In this document: positions 41,491 to 49,651 of the stretch, piece after piece
Position numbering within the stretch: position 1 is the first letter of the stretch
Layout of the letters: each line of letters starts with the position of its first letter
From: Pseudoxanthomonas sp. CF385
GTDB lineage: Bacteria > Pseudomonadota > Gammaproteobacteria > Xanthomonadales > Xanthomonadaceae
Length of the DNA: 64,000 nt
Direction of reading: 5' to 3'
Assembly: GCF_900104255.1 (NCBI RefSeq)
Contig: NZ_FNKZ01000004.1
Span: 62,001 to 126,000 of the forward strand
Program-made: the position numbers and the translations under genes
The notes under the pieces: model-generated
What the model was told of the DNA's origin: nothing
The model's database searches: none
Seen by the model: the letters and a program-made list of their open reading frames with translations, nothing else

Positions 41491-41541
41491 TTAGTTGCTA
41501 AAGAGTGGATGGTACGAAAGGGACAAGGGTGAAGCGGAAAC

Positions 41542-42339
41542 TTAGTGGCTGTCTTCCGACAAGCTGAGGTAGACGATCGACAGCATCATGAAGATGAACG
41601 CCTGCAGCGGGATGACCAGCAGGTGGAACAGCATCCAGCCCAGGCCGAATACCGCGCCGCCGAACATGCCGACGATGCCCGCGCCGCCCAGCACCCAGAT
41701 CAGCAGGAAGACGATCTCGCCGCCGAACATGTTGCCGAACAGTCGCATCGCCAAAGAGATGGGCTTGCTGACCCATTCGACGATGTTGAGGATCAGGTTG
41801 AACGGCATCATCCACTTGCCGAACGGCGCCGTCAGGAACTCGTGGGCGAAGCCACCGAAGCCCTTCGAGCGGAACGCGAAGACGATCATCAGGAAGAACA
41901 CGCTGATCGACATGCCCAGGGTGGCATTGACGTCGGCGGTGGGGACCGGCTTCCAGTAGTGGATGCCCAGCAGCTCGAGCGGCTTGGCGATGAAGTCTGC
42001 CGGGATCATCTTCAGCAGGTTCATCATCAGGATCCAGAAGAAGATGGTGATCGCGATAGGCGTCACCAGCTTGCTGGTCCCGTGGTAGGTGTCGCGGGCC
42101 TGCTTGTCGACGAACTCCAGCATGATCTCGACGAAGGCCTGCCACTTGCCCGGCACGCCGGCGGTCGCCTTGCGGGTCGCCAGCCAGAACGCGAACACGA
42201 TCAGCAGACCCATCAGCACGGCCGTCACGAAGGTGTCGACGTTGATCGTCCAGAAAGGACCGTCGCCGCCCACCTGGGCCGTGAGGTTCTTCAGGTGGTG
42301 CTGGATATAGGTGGTGGGAGTAAGAGCCTCGCCCGCCAT
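41542..42339 (-). CDS. atpB: ATP synthase Fo a subunit
   Basis: A 265-residue integral membrane subunit with the essential arginine in LAMRLFGNMFGGE and the C-terminal helix ending IVYLSLSEDSH. It forms the proton half-channels facing the c-ring. Confidence 0.97.
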   Translation of the reverse strand: MAGEALTPTTYIQHHLKNLTAQVGGDGPFWTINVDTFVTAVLMGLLIVFAFWLATRKATAGVPGKWQAFVEIMLEFVDKQARDTYHGTSKLVTPIAITIFFWILMMNLLKMIPADFIAKPLELLGIHYWKPVPTADVNATLGMSISVFFLMIVFAFRSKGFGGFAHEFLTAPFGKWMMPFNLILNIVEWVSKPISLAMRLFGNMFGGEIVFLLIWVLGGAGIVGMFGGAVFGLGWMLFHLLVIPLQAFIFMMLSIVYLSLSEDSH

Positions 42340-42368
42340 GTGTCGGAAACCTTTCGTCTAGATTGGGT

Positions 42369-42740
42369 TTATCGCTGCTTGCCAACCGCAACCAGCATCT
42401 GTGCCACCAGTCCGGCGACCACGCCTGCCATCAGGGGCAGCGGGGGCAGCTTGTACAGCCCCGCGCCCATCACCAGCACGCCGATCACCACGACCCACTT
42501 CACCACCATGCCCGCGACCAGCCTCAGCACCGCCGAGACGGCGCCGAGCACGCCACCGCCGAAGGCCATCCAGGCCGCCAGCAGTGCGCCAGCCACGATC
42601 GCCAACCCTCCGACGGCCGCCGCGACTGCCTGGGGCACGCCCCGGAGCAGGAACAACAGCGCGACCAGCAGTACCGCGACCGTCTGCCAGACGGCGGCGC
42701 GCAACACTAGCCGCCGGCCCGCAGCGACGGAATTCAGCAC
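42369..42740 (-). CDS. atpI: ATP synthase protein I
   Basis: A 123-residue protein with four hydrophobic segments, in the usual first position of the atp operon. AtpI assists c-ring assembly and possibly magnesium handling. Sequence conservation in this family is low; the assignment rests on size, topology and position. Confidence 0.85.
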   Translation of the reverse strand: MLNSVAAGRRLVLRAAVWQTVAVLLVALLFLLRGVPQAVAAAVGGLAIVAGALLAAWMAFGGGVLGAVSAVLRLVAGMVVKWVVVIGVLVMGAGLYKLPPLPLMAGVVAGLVAQMLVAVGKQR

Positions 42741-42800
42741 ACGAAAGCCCTACGGAATTGGCGGGGTACAAGGCGGTAAAGCGCCTCGCCGAGCCGCAAA

Positions 42801-42830
42801 AGTATAGCAGCGGGACAATTTCCGGGACAA
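42801..42830 (-). promoter_or_regulatory. Sigma-70-type promoter of the atp operon
   Basis: On the minus strand, TTGTCC (42825-42830) and TATACT (42801-42806) are separated by 18 bases. Initiation near 42794 would leave a leader of about 53 bases before atpI. Confidence 0.6.
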
Positions 42831-42969
42831 CCGCCAAAGGTCGAAAACGCGGGCGACGGCGCGTTCGCCCGCAATCCCTTGGCCTGACTGCGTGTAACCG
42901 TTTCCCCTATTCAGAATTTTCCTGACGATTTTCCGGAACTTTGACGAAAACCCTGTGTCAGTCCCTACA

Positions 42970-43052
42970 AGGCCTGCTGCTCAACTTCCTCGTCCGATGC
43001 TCCGTCGCAGGCCTCACGAAGCCCCGGCTGCCCCCGGGGCTTCGCCTTTTGC
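42970..43052 (+). ncRNA. Candidate small RNA with exposed anti-Shine-Dalgarno loop
   Basis: AGGCCTGC (42970-42977) pairs perfectly with GCAGGCCT (43007-43014). The 29-base loop contains ACTTCCTCGTCC, complementary to purine-rich ribosome sites. An intrinsic terminator follows: CGAAGCCCCGG/CCGGGGCTTCG (43017-43044) then CCTTTT. A possible -35 TTGACG lies at 42941. No gene upstream on this strand needs the terminator, so a free-standing short transcript is the simplest reading. Confidence 0.4.
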
Positions 43053-43172
43053 GGGCCGGAAGCGCGTCGATAGTCAGGCGCTATCAATCCGAATTGATCA
43101 ATCCATTGGACTTGCCAATGGAAAGCGCCACAATGAGATCAATTCTCATCTGTAGCCGTCCCGGACCCCGCC

Positions 43173-43376
43173 ATGAACAAGACGCTGAGCTTCGCGATCC
43201 TGCACTTCTCAGTGGCCTTCACCCTGGGCTATCTGTTCACCGGCAGCCTGCTGGTGGGCGGCATGCTGGCGCTGATCGAGCCGGCGACCAATACCGTGGT
43301 GTTCCACTTCCATGAAAAGGTGTGGAAGCGGATCGAAGCGCGCCGCGCGGCGAAGGCGATGCCCCTGCCCGCCTGA
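43173..43376 (+). CDS. DUF2061 small membrane protein
   Basis: A 67-residue protein with an N-terminal amphipathic/transmembrane stretch (FAILHFSVAFTLGYLF), a second hydrophobic segment, then IEPATNTVVFHFHEKVW, the DUF2061 hallmark. Function unknown. Monocistronic, followed by a strong terminator. Confidence 0.88.
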   Translation: MNKTLSFAILHFSVAFTLGYLFTGSLLVGGMLALIEPATNTVVFHFHEKVWKRIEARRAAKAMPLPA

Positions 43377-43397
43377 TGCGCCGATTCCTCCGAATGG

Positions 43398-43425
43398 AAA
43401 AGGCCGCGCTGATGCGCGGCCTTTT
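43398..43425. terminator. Bidirectional intrinsic terminator
   Basis: A perfect 12-bp stem AAAAGGCCGCGC/GCGCGGCCTTTT with loop TGAT, between the convergent DUF2061 and lpdA genes. Confidence 0.9.
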
Positions 43426-43448
43426 CGTTGTGCGCTCGCGAGCGGCGC

Positions 43449-45590
43449 TTACTTTTTCTTCGGGATGTACAGGTCGGTGATCGTGCCTTCGTAGACTTCG
43501 GCCGCCATCGCCACGGACTCGCTGAGCGTGGGGTGCGGATGGATGGTCGCGCCGATGTCGCCGGCTTCCGCACCCATCTCGATCGCCAGCGCCAGTTCGC
43601 TGATCAGGTCGCCCGCATGCACGCCGACGATGCCGGCGCCGATGATGCGGTGGGTGTGTTCGTCGAAGATGAGCTTGGTGAAGCCTTCGCCGCGACCGAT
43701 GCCGACCGCGCGCGCGGACGCCAACCACGGGAATTTGCCCACCCCGATCTTCAGGCCCTTGGCCTTGGCTTCGGTCTCGGTCACGCCGACCCAGGCGATC
43801 TCCGGATCGGTATAGGCCACCGACGGAATCACCCGCGCCACCCATTCCTTCTTCTCGCCGGCCGCCACTTCCGCCGCCAGCTTGCCCTCGTGCGTGGCCT
43901 TGTGCGCCAGCATCGGCTGGCCCACCAGGTCGCCGATGGCGAAGATGTGCGGCACGTTGGTGCGCATCTGCGCATCGACCGGGATGAAACCGCGGTCGGT
44001 GACGGTGACGCCGGCCTTGCCGGCATCCAGCTTGCCGCCGTTCGGCGAACGGCCCACGGCGACCAGCACGCGATCCCAGGTGCCCGTTTCCAACTCCGGC
44101 TTCTGGCCTTCGGTGGCGCTCTCGAAGTGCACGGTGATGCCCTTCTTCGAGGCCTCGACCTTGGCGGCCTTGGTCTTCAGGTGCACGACCGCGCCCTGCT
44201 TCTTCAGGCGGTCGGCCAGCGGCTTCACCAGGTCCTTGTCGGCGCCCGGCATCAGCTGGTCCATGAACTCGACCACGGTGACTTCGGCGCCCAGCGCGCG
44301 ATACACGGTCGCCATTTCCAGGCCGATGATGCCGCCGCCGACGACGAGCAGCTTCTTCGGCACCTCGGCCAGCTGCAGCGCATCGGTGGAATCCATCACG
44401 CGCGGATCGTCCCACGGGAAGTTCGGCAGCTTCACCGCCTGCGAACCGGCGGCGATGATGCACTGCTCGAAGCGCAGCAGCTGCGTCTTGCCGTCGCTGC
44501 CCACGATCTCCAGTTCGTTCGGCGATACGAACTTCGCCACGCCGGTGACCGTGCGCACCTTGCGCTGCTTGGCCATGCCGGCCAGGCCCTTGGTGAACTG
44601 GCCGACCACCTTGTCCTGCTTGAAGCCGCGCAGCTTGTCGATGTCGATCTTCGGTTTGCCGAAGCTGATGCCGATCTCGTCCGAATGGGCCGCTTCCTCG
44701 ATCAGCGCCGCGGCATGCAACAGCGCCTTCGACGGGATGCAGCCGACATTGAGGCAGACGCCGCCCAGCGTTTCGTAGCGCTCGATGAGCACCGTATCCA
44801 GACCGAGGTCGGCAGCACGGAACGCCGCGGTGTAGCCGCCCGGACCGGAACCGATCACGACGATGCGGCATTCGATGTCCGCCGGCTTGCCGGTACCCAG
44901 CGCCGGCTTCGGTGCCGAGGTCGCCGGTGCCGCGGGCGCGGCCGGCGAGGCGGCGACCGGGGCGGGCTTGGACGGCGCCGCAGCGGCGCCCTCGCCTTCC
45001 AGGATCGCGACGAGACTGCCTTCAGCCAACTCGTCGCCGAGCTTGACCTTGATTTCCTTCACCACGCCGGCGGCGGGGGACGGCACTTCCATCGTCGCCT
45101 TGTCCGACTCCAGCGTGACCAGGCCCTGGTCCTTCTTCACCGTGTCGCCCACGGCCACCAGGATCTCGATGACCGGCACGCCGTCGTAGTCGCCGATGTC
45201 GGGCACCTTGGCCTCGATCAGGCCGCCGCCAGCGGCGGCGGGCGTGGCAGCCACAGGCGCGGGTGCAACCGCCGGTGTCGGCGCAGGCGCGGCGGGAGCC
45301 GGCGGCGCAGCCGGTGCCGGTGCCGGTGCCGGCGTGGACGCGGCAGCACCTTCGGCTTCCAGCACGGCCACCACGCTACCTTCGGACAGCGCATCGCCCA
45401 GCTTGACCTTGATCTCCTTCACCACGCCGGCGGCCGAGGACGGCACTTCCAGCGTGGCCTTGTCCGACTCCAGCGTGACCAGGCCCTGGTCCTTCTTCAC
45501 CGTGTCGCCGACGGCGACCAGGATCTCGATGACCGGTACATCGCTGTAATCGCCGATGTCGGGGACTTTGACTTCAATCGTGTTCGCCAT
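43449..45590 (-). CDS. lpdA: Dihydrolipoamide dehydrogenase (E3) with two tandem lipoyl domains
   Basis: A 713-residue fusion: lipoyl domain 1 (about 1-80, ESDKATLEVPS), a Pro/Ala linker, lipoyl domain 2 (about 123-200, ESDKATMEVPS), a second Ala/Pro linker, then full E3 from about 240. E3 shows the FAD site VVIGSGPGGYTAA, redox pair Cys279/Cys284 in GGVCLNVGCIPSK, NAD site VVGGGIIGLEMA, and the catalytic HPHPTLSE near the end. It reoxidises dihydrolipoyl groups of the pyruvate dehydrogenase complex. Neisseria- and Xanthomonas-type E3 proteins usually carry one lipoyl domain; two is unusual. It lies 13 bp downstream of aceF. Confidence 0.95.
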   Translation of the reverse strand: MANTIEVKVPDIGDYSDVPVIEILVAVGDTVKKDQGLVTLESDKATLEVPSSAAGVVKEIKVKLGDALSEGSVVAVLEAEGAAASTPAPAPAPAAPPAPAAPAPTPAVAPAPVAATPAAAGGGLIEAKVPDIGDYDGVPVIEILVAVGDTVKKDQGLVTLESDKATMEVPSPAAGVVKEIKVKLGDELAEGSLVAILEGEGAAAAPSKPAPVAASPAAPAAPATSAPKPALGTGKPADIECRIVVIGSGPGGYTAAFRAADLGLDTVLIERYETLGGVCLNVGCIPSKALLHAAALIEEAAHSDEIGISFGKPKIDIDKLRGFKQDKVVGQFTKGLAGMAKQRKVRTVTGVAKFVSPNELEIVGSDGKTQLLRFEQCIIAAGSQAVKLPNFPWDDPRVMDSTDALQLAEVPKKLLVVGGGIIGLEMATVYRALGAEVTVVEFMDQLMPGADKDLVKPLADRLKKQGAVVHLKTKAAKVEASKKGITVHFESATEGQKPELETGTWDRVLVAVGRSPNGGKLDAGKAGVTVTDRGFIPVDAQMRTNVPHIFAIGDLVGQPMLAHKATHEGKLAAEVAAGEKKEWVARVIPSVAYTDPEIAWVGVTETEAKAKGLKIGVGKFPWLASARAVGIGRGEGFTKLIFDEHTHRIIGAGIVGVHAGDLISELALAIEMGAEAGDIGATIHPHPTLSESVAMAAEVYEGTITDLYIPKKK

Positions 45591-45603
45591 GGTCTCGGTC
45601 TCC

Positions 45604-47031
45604 TTACAGCAGCACGCGGCGCATGTCGCCGAGCAGCTGGGCGAGATAGGCGGTGAAGCGCGCGGCGGCGGCGCCGTCGATCACGCGGTGGTCGTAGCTC
45701 AGCGACAGCGGCAGCATCAGGCGCGGCTGGAACTGCTTGCCGTCCCAGACGGGCTGGATCGACGATTTGGACACGCCCAGGATGGCGACTTCCGGCGCAT
45801 TGACGATCGGCGTGAACGCCACGCCGCCGATGCCGCCCAGCGAGGAGATCGAGAAGCAGCCGCCGGACATCTCGGCCGGGCCCAGCTTACCATCGCGCGC
45901 CTTCTTCGCCAGATCGCCGCTTTCCTGCGCGATCTCGTTGACGCCCTTCTTGTCGACGTCGCGGATCACCGGCACGACCAGGCCGTTCGGCGTGTCGGCG
46001 GCGAAGCCCACGTGGAAGTACTTCTTCAGCGTGAGGTTCTCGCCGCTGGCGTCGAGCGAGGCGTTGAAGTCGGGGAACTTCTTCAGCGCCGAAACGCTGG
46101 CCTTCATCAGGAAGGCGAGCATGGTCAGCTTGATGCCGGCCTTCTCGTTCTCCTTGTTCAGCGCCACGCGCAGCGCTTCCAGATCGGTGATGTCGGCGTG
46201 GTCGTGCTGGGTGACGTGCGGGATCATCGCCCAGTTGCGCGCCAGGTTGGCGCCGGAAATCTTCTTGATGCGCGACAGCGCGACGACTTCGGTCTCGCCG
46301 AACTTGCTGAAGTCCACCTTCGGCCAGGGCAGCAGGTTGAGCCCGCCGCCCGCGGCAGCCGGCGCACCCGTGGATGCGGGCGCCGCCACGCCGCCGCCCA
46401 GCACGCCCTTGACGTACTTCTGCACGTCTTCCTTGCTGATGCGGCCTCCACGCTCGGTGCCCTTCACCTGGTTGAGGTCCACGCCCAGCTCGCGGGCGAA
46501 CAGGCGCACGGTGGGGCTGGCGTAGGCCACTTTCTCCGGCAGCACGCGGTCGGCGTTGAACTCGACCGGCGGCGTGCGCGGCGGTGAGGCTTCCGGATCG
46601 ATGCCCGGCTTGTCGTCCAGCACGCGCGAGGCCGCGGGTGCCACGGCCGGCGCGGCGCGCTCCTGCGCGATCTCGCGCTGGGCCAGCTTGTCCGGCGTCG
46701 GGGACACGGCGACCGGCTCCACCTTCGCGCCGGTCTCGGCAGCGGGCACCGGGGCGGGTGCCGCAGCGGGCTTCGCATCGGCGGCGCCTTCGCTGGCTTC
46801 GATTAGCGCGACCACGGCGCCCTCGGCGATCTCGTCGCCCAGCTTGACCTTGATCTCCTTCACCACGCCGGCGAACGGCGACGGCACTTCCATCGTCGCC
46901 TTGTCCGATTCCAGCGTGACCAGGCCCTGGTCCTTCTTCACCGTGTCGCCCACGGCGACCAGGATCTCGATCACCGGTACGCCGTCGTAGTCCCCGATAT
47001 CGGGGACTTTGGCTTCCTTGATGTCGGACAT
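45604..47031 (-). CDS. aceF: Pyruvate dehydrogenase E2, dihydrolipoamide acetyltransferase
   Basis: A 475-residue E2: one lipoyl domain (about 1-80, lipoylated Lys in ESDKATMEVPS), an Ala/Pro linker, a peripheral subunit-binding domain (about 165-210, ASPTVRLFARELGVDL), and the acyltransferase core with the catalytic SYDHRVIDG. E. coli-type E2 has three lipoyl domains; here one is on E2 and two are on E3. No aceE lies next to it, so E1 must be elsewhere. Confidence 0.95.
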   Translation of the reverse strand: MSDIKEAKVPDIGDYDGVPVIEILVAVGDTVKKDQGLVTLESDKATMEVPSPFAGVVKEIKVKLGDEIAEGAVVALIEASEGAADAKPAAAPAPVPAAETGAKVEPVAVSPTPDKLAQREIAQERAAPAVAPAASRVLDDKPGIDPEASPPRTPPVEFNADRVLPEKVAYASPTVRLFARELGVDLNQVKGTERGGRISKEDVQKYVKGVLGGGVAAPASTGAPAAAGGGLNLLPWPKVDFSKFGETEVVALSRIKKISGANLARNWAMIPHVTQHDHADITDLEALRVALNKENEKAGIKLTMLAFLMKASVSALKKFPDFNASLDASGENLTLKKYFHVGFAADTPNGLVVPVIRDVDKKGVNEIAQESGDLAKKARDGKLGPAEMSGGCFSISSLGGIGGVAFTPIVNAPEVAILGVSKSSIQPVWDGKQFQPRLMLPLSLSYDHRVIDGAAAARFTAYLAQLLGDMRRVLL

Positions 47032-47239
47032 GGCGTTACTCCGGTGCGGGCGTGAAGAGGGGAACCCCTATTGTGTCCGCAGTGGCGCGATGCGCCAACC
47101 ATCCCTTGGTGTTAATTGCTGTCCCCGCCGGGACAATGCCTGCCGTGATGGCCCCGTCGCCGCTCGCCCGCTGCCGCACGATCCCATTGGTATCGCTTTG
47201 GTTCGCCGATGCGCGAACGCACGATACGCCGCCGCATTG

Positions 47240-47758
47240 TCAGGCGGCGCGGCGCAGGAACGGCGTGATCGCGCCCCAGGCTTCCACCAGCGCGGGCAAT
47301 CCCATCGCCGCATGCGCGGGGCTGGTGGAGGGCAATGCAAGCAATGCCGGCAGCGGATCCGCCAAGGTCGGCCGGACATGCCGGCGGAACGCCTCCGCCG
47401 CCTTGCCGCCGTTGAGCGCGATCGCGGCGACACCGGGATGCGCCGCCAGCCAGTCGCCGATGGCATTGGGTACTTCGCTGCCGCGCACGATGGCTGCATC
47501 CAGGCTGCCCTGGCGCTCACAGCGACCGATCACATCCCACACGCCGATGCCGGCGCGCGCCAGTGCCTCGAGGCGATCTTCGTAGGGCGCCTCCGGAGCG
47601 AAGCCGCACAGCGCGCCCATCACCGGCCAGAAGCGGTTGCGCGGATGCGCGTAGTACTGCGCCCCGCGCAGGGACGCGTTGCCGGGCATCGAACCCAGCA
47701 CCAGCACGCGGCAGTGCGCGTCGGCACGCGGCGGCAAGCCGACCAGCAGTTCGGACAC
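47240..47758 (-). CDS. Hypoxanthine/uracil-DNA glycosylase family protein (UDG family 6-like)
   Basis: A 172-residue protein of the uracil-DNA glycosylase superfamily. Motif 1 is LGSMPGNASLRGAQYYAHPRNRFW and motif 2 is ALPSTSPAHA, as in hypoxanthine-DNA glycosylases (deoxyinosine repair). The Asn of GN in motif 1 probably activates water. Uracil/mismatch (Mug-like) activity cannot be excluded. It is four bases from the next gene, suggesting an operon with the DMT transporter. Confidence 0.8.
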   Translation of the reverse strand: MSELLVGLPPRADAHCRVLVLGSMPGNASLRGAQYYAHPRNRFWPVMGALCGFAPEAPYEDRLEALARAGIGVWDVIGRCERQGSLDAAIVRGSEVPNAIGDWLAAHPGVAAIALNGGKAAEAFRRHVRPTLADPLPALLALPSTSPAHAAMGLPALVEAWGAITPFLRRAA

Positions 47759-47761
47759 GCG

Positions 47762-48217
47762 TCAGCCGCCTGCGGACTGCCAGGGCCGCACCACCAGCGT
47801 CGCGCCGGCCACGACCAGCAGCAGGCCGACGACGCGCAGCGTGTCCACCGGCTGGCGCGCGTGCAGCACGCCGAAATGGTCGAGCAGCACCGAACCCACC
47901 AGTTGCCCCGCCACCACCAGGCAGATCAGCGAAGCGGCCCCCAGCCGTGGCACCAGCAGCGTCGCGGACGCGACGAACACAGCGCCGATCACACCGCCGG
48001 TCCATGCCCACCACGGCACCTTGCCCAGGGCTGCAGGCACGAATACCGGTCGCGTCAGCAGCCACCACGCCAGCAGCACGCCGGTGCCCACCATGAAGGA
48101 GGCGAGCGAAGCGAACACCGGGCCGAACGACTGCCTGCCGAGCGAAGCATTGATCAGTGCCTGGAGCGGCAACAGCATGCCGATGAAGAGGGCGAGGGCG
48201 ACGCCGGTCGCGTTCAT
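47762..48217 (-). CDS. DMT-superfamily small transporter (YdcZ/DUF606-like)
   Basis: A 151-residue protein with five hydrophobic helices. LQALINASLGRQSFGPVFASLASFMVGT is characteristic of DUF606 half-size transporters, which work as dimers. The substrate is unknown. Start ATG 48215-48217. Confidence 0.82.
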   Translation of the reverse strand: MNATGVALALFIGMLLPLQALINASLGRQSFGPVFASLASFMVGTGVLLAWWLLTRPVFVPAALGKVPWWAWTGGVIGAVFVASATLLVPRLGAASLICLVVAGQLVGSVLLDHFGVLHARQPVDTLRVVGLLLVVAGATLVVRPWQSAGG

Positions 48218-48268
48218 GTCGGGTCTCGTGCCGGGAAAGAACGACACGATACGCCAAGCCCCCTGCGC

Positions 48269-49510
48269 TCAGGCCGGCGCCACCGCGCCATCGCGCCGGG
48301 CCACCGCGCGGTGCAGCAATGCCATCGACACGAGCAGCATCGCCATCGGCGCCAGCAGCAGGTAGAACGCCCGCGATCCGTCGAAATGCGCGAACAGCTG
48401 GCCCGTGATGTACGAGCCCGTGGTCCCGCCCAGCGCGGAGAACACCACAATCAGGCCCGTCATCGCCGCATGCCGCGCCTTCGGCAGCGCGCTCAGCACC
48501 ACCGAATTGATCGCCGGGTAGATCGGCGCCATCAGCAGGCCGATCAGCGGGAACACATACGCCGCCAGCGGCGCGTTCCACCACGTCATGCCGTCGCGCG
48601 GCTGCACGTTGGCGGCCAGCGGCAGCGCTACCAGCACCAGCGCCGCCATCGCGACCACGCAGCCGGCCAGCAACCAGAACCAGGGCACGCGCCGCAACAG
48701 CACGCCGCCGCCCAGCCGTCCCAGCGCCAGCGAGCCGGCGAAGATCCCCGCCGCCTGCACGCTGAGCGTGGTCGGCAGGTGCAGGATTTCGCGGTTGAAG
48801 GTCGGCAGCCAGGTGTTGATCGCCTGCTCCATCAGCACGTAGAGGAAGGCTGAGATCAGGAACACCACCACCAGCGGCAGCGCCAGCAGGCGGAACATGT
48901 CGGCGAAGGATTCGCCGGCCGCATGGCCGTCCTGGGCGGCGCGCTCGTCCAGCGTGCAGGTCGCGAGCAGGACGATCACCGCCACGCACATCGCCGCCAG
49001 CACCCAGTAGACATCCAGCCAGACCGGATCGCCCGGCGCGTCGGCATTGATGAAGGCGGCGAACAGCCACGCACTGCCCAGTATGCCGACCATGAACCAC
49101 CCTTCCACCGTACTGGTGAGCGCAGCGTGCGCCTTCGCATCATCGGTCAGCAGGCCGATGCTGGAGTACACCGACACCTTCACCAGTGCGAACGACACGC
49201 CGACCGTGGTGAACAGCAGCTTGGTCGCCCAGAACGCGTGCAGCAACGGCATCGCCGCGCAGGCCAGCGCGACCAGCGACAGGCCGAGCATCATCGCCCG
49301 GCGGTAGCCCAGGCGCGGCAGGAACGACGCCACCAGGAACGAGGTGATCGCAATGGGCAGGTCCTTGAAGGCTTCCAGCAGGCTCGCATCGGCCTTGCTG
49401 ATGCCGAACCCCTGGATGGACTGCAGGATCACCGTGCCCACGGAGTTCAACAGCATGGCGAAGATCATGTAGGTCAGGATCATCGCCAGGATCATGCGGG
49501 TGCGCGTCAT
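48269..49510 (-). CDS. MFS transporter, probable sugar importer
   Basis: A 413-residue protein with twelve predicted helices. It carries the FucP-like features FGISKADASLLEAFKDLP and PAINSVVLSALPKARHAAMTGL. It follows the TonB receptor at 49652 on the same strand (gap with two strong hairpins) and lies in the same locus as a cytoplasmic GH65 phosphorylase. The inferred role is inner-membrane import of the disaccharide that the receptor brings into the periplasm. Confidence 0.82.
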   Translation of the reverse strand: MTRTRMILAMILTYMIFAMLLNSVGTVILQSIQGFGISKADASLLEAFKDLPIAITSFLVASFLPRLGYRRAMMLGLSLVALACAAMPLLHAFWATKLLFTTVGVSFALVKVSVYSSIGLLTDDAKAHAALTSTVEGWFMVGILGSAWLFAAFINADAPGDPVWLDVYWVLAAMCVAVIVLLATCTLDERAAQDGHAAGESFADMFRLLALPLVVVFLISAFLYVLMEQAINTWLPTFNREILHLPTTLSVQAAGIFAGSLALGRLGGGVLLRRVPWFWLLAGCVVAMAALVLVALPLAANVQPRDGMTWWNAPLAAYVFPLIGLLMAPIYPAINSVVLSALPKARHAAMTGLIVVFSALGGTTGSYITGQLFAHFDGSRAFYLLLAPMAMLLVSMALLHRAVARRDGAVAPA

Positions 49511-49582
49511 GGGCGGTACCGGTCGGTTCGTGCGCGGCGTCGGCGCGGCCCTGCCGCGCGACGCCCAGTGCCAAGAGGATAT

Positions 49583-49644
49583 CCGCCGCCGCGCCGGGGA
49601 GAGGCGGCGCGGCGGCGGAAGACGGCCCGCGGTGACGCGGGCCG
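49583..49644 (-). terminator. Tandem GC hairpins between TonB receptor and MFS gene
   Basis: A perfect 13-bp stem CCGCCGCCGCGCC/GGCGCGGCGGCGG (49583-49618) and a 9-bp stem CGGCCCGCG/CGCGGGCCG with loop GTGA (49623-49644). On the minus strand the second is followed by TCTTCC. The arrangement mirrors the one after the other receptor gene at 3990-4039. Confidence 0.5.
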
Positions 49645-49651
49645 CGGTACG

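Larger units (their letters stand above)
42741..43172. other. 432-bp intergenic region: atp promoter and candidate small RNA
   Basis: No convincing protein gene. The left part holds the minus-strand atp promoter (42801-42830). The right part holds a plus-strand structured stretch ending in a terminator (42970-43052). The remainder, around 43053-43172, is the leader of the DUF2061 gene, with an AT-richer run near 43080-43150 that may hold its promoter. Confidence 0.6.

Noticed and set aside
45200..45360. Repetitive Pro/Ala codons considered as a CRISPR or satellite array
   Set aside because: They encode the flexible linker between lipoyl domains; there are no regular spacers.
47009..48853. 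Plus-strand 614-codon frame across the glycosylase and transporter genes
   Set aside because: Composition (Arg/His/Gln-rich, no domains) marks it as an antisense shadow.
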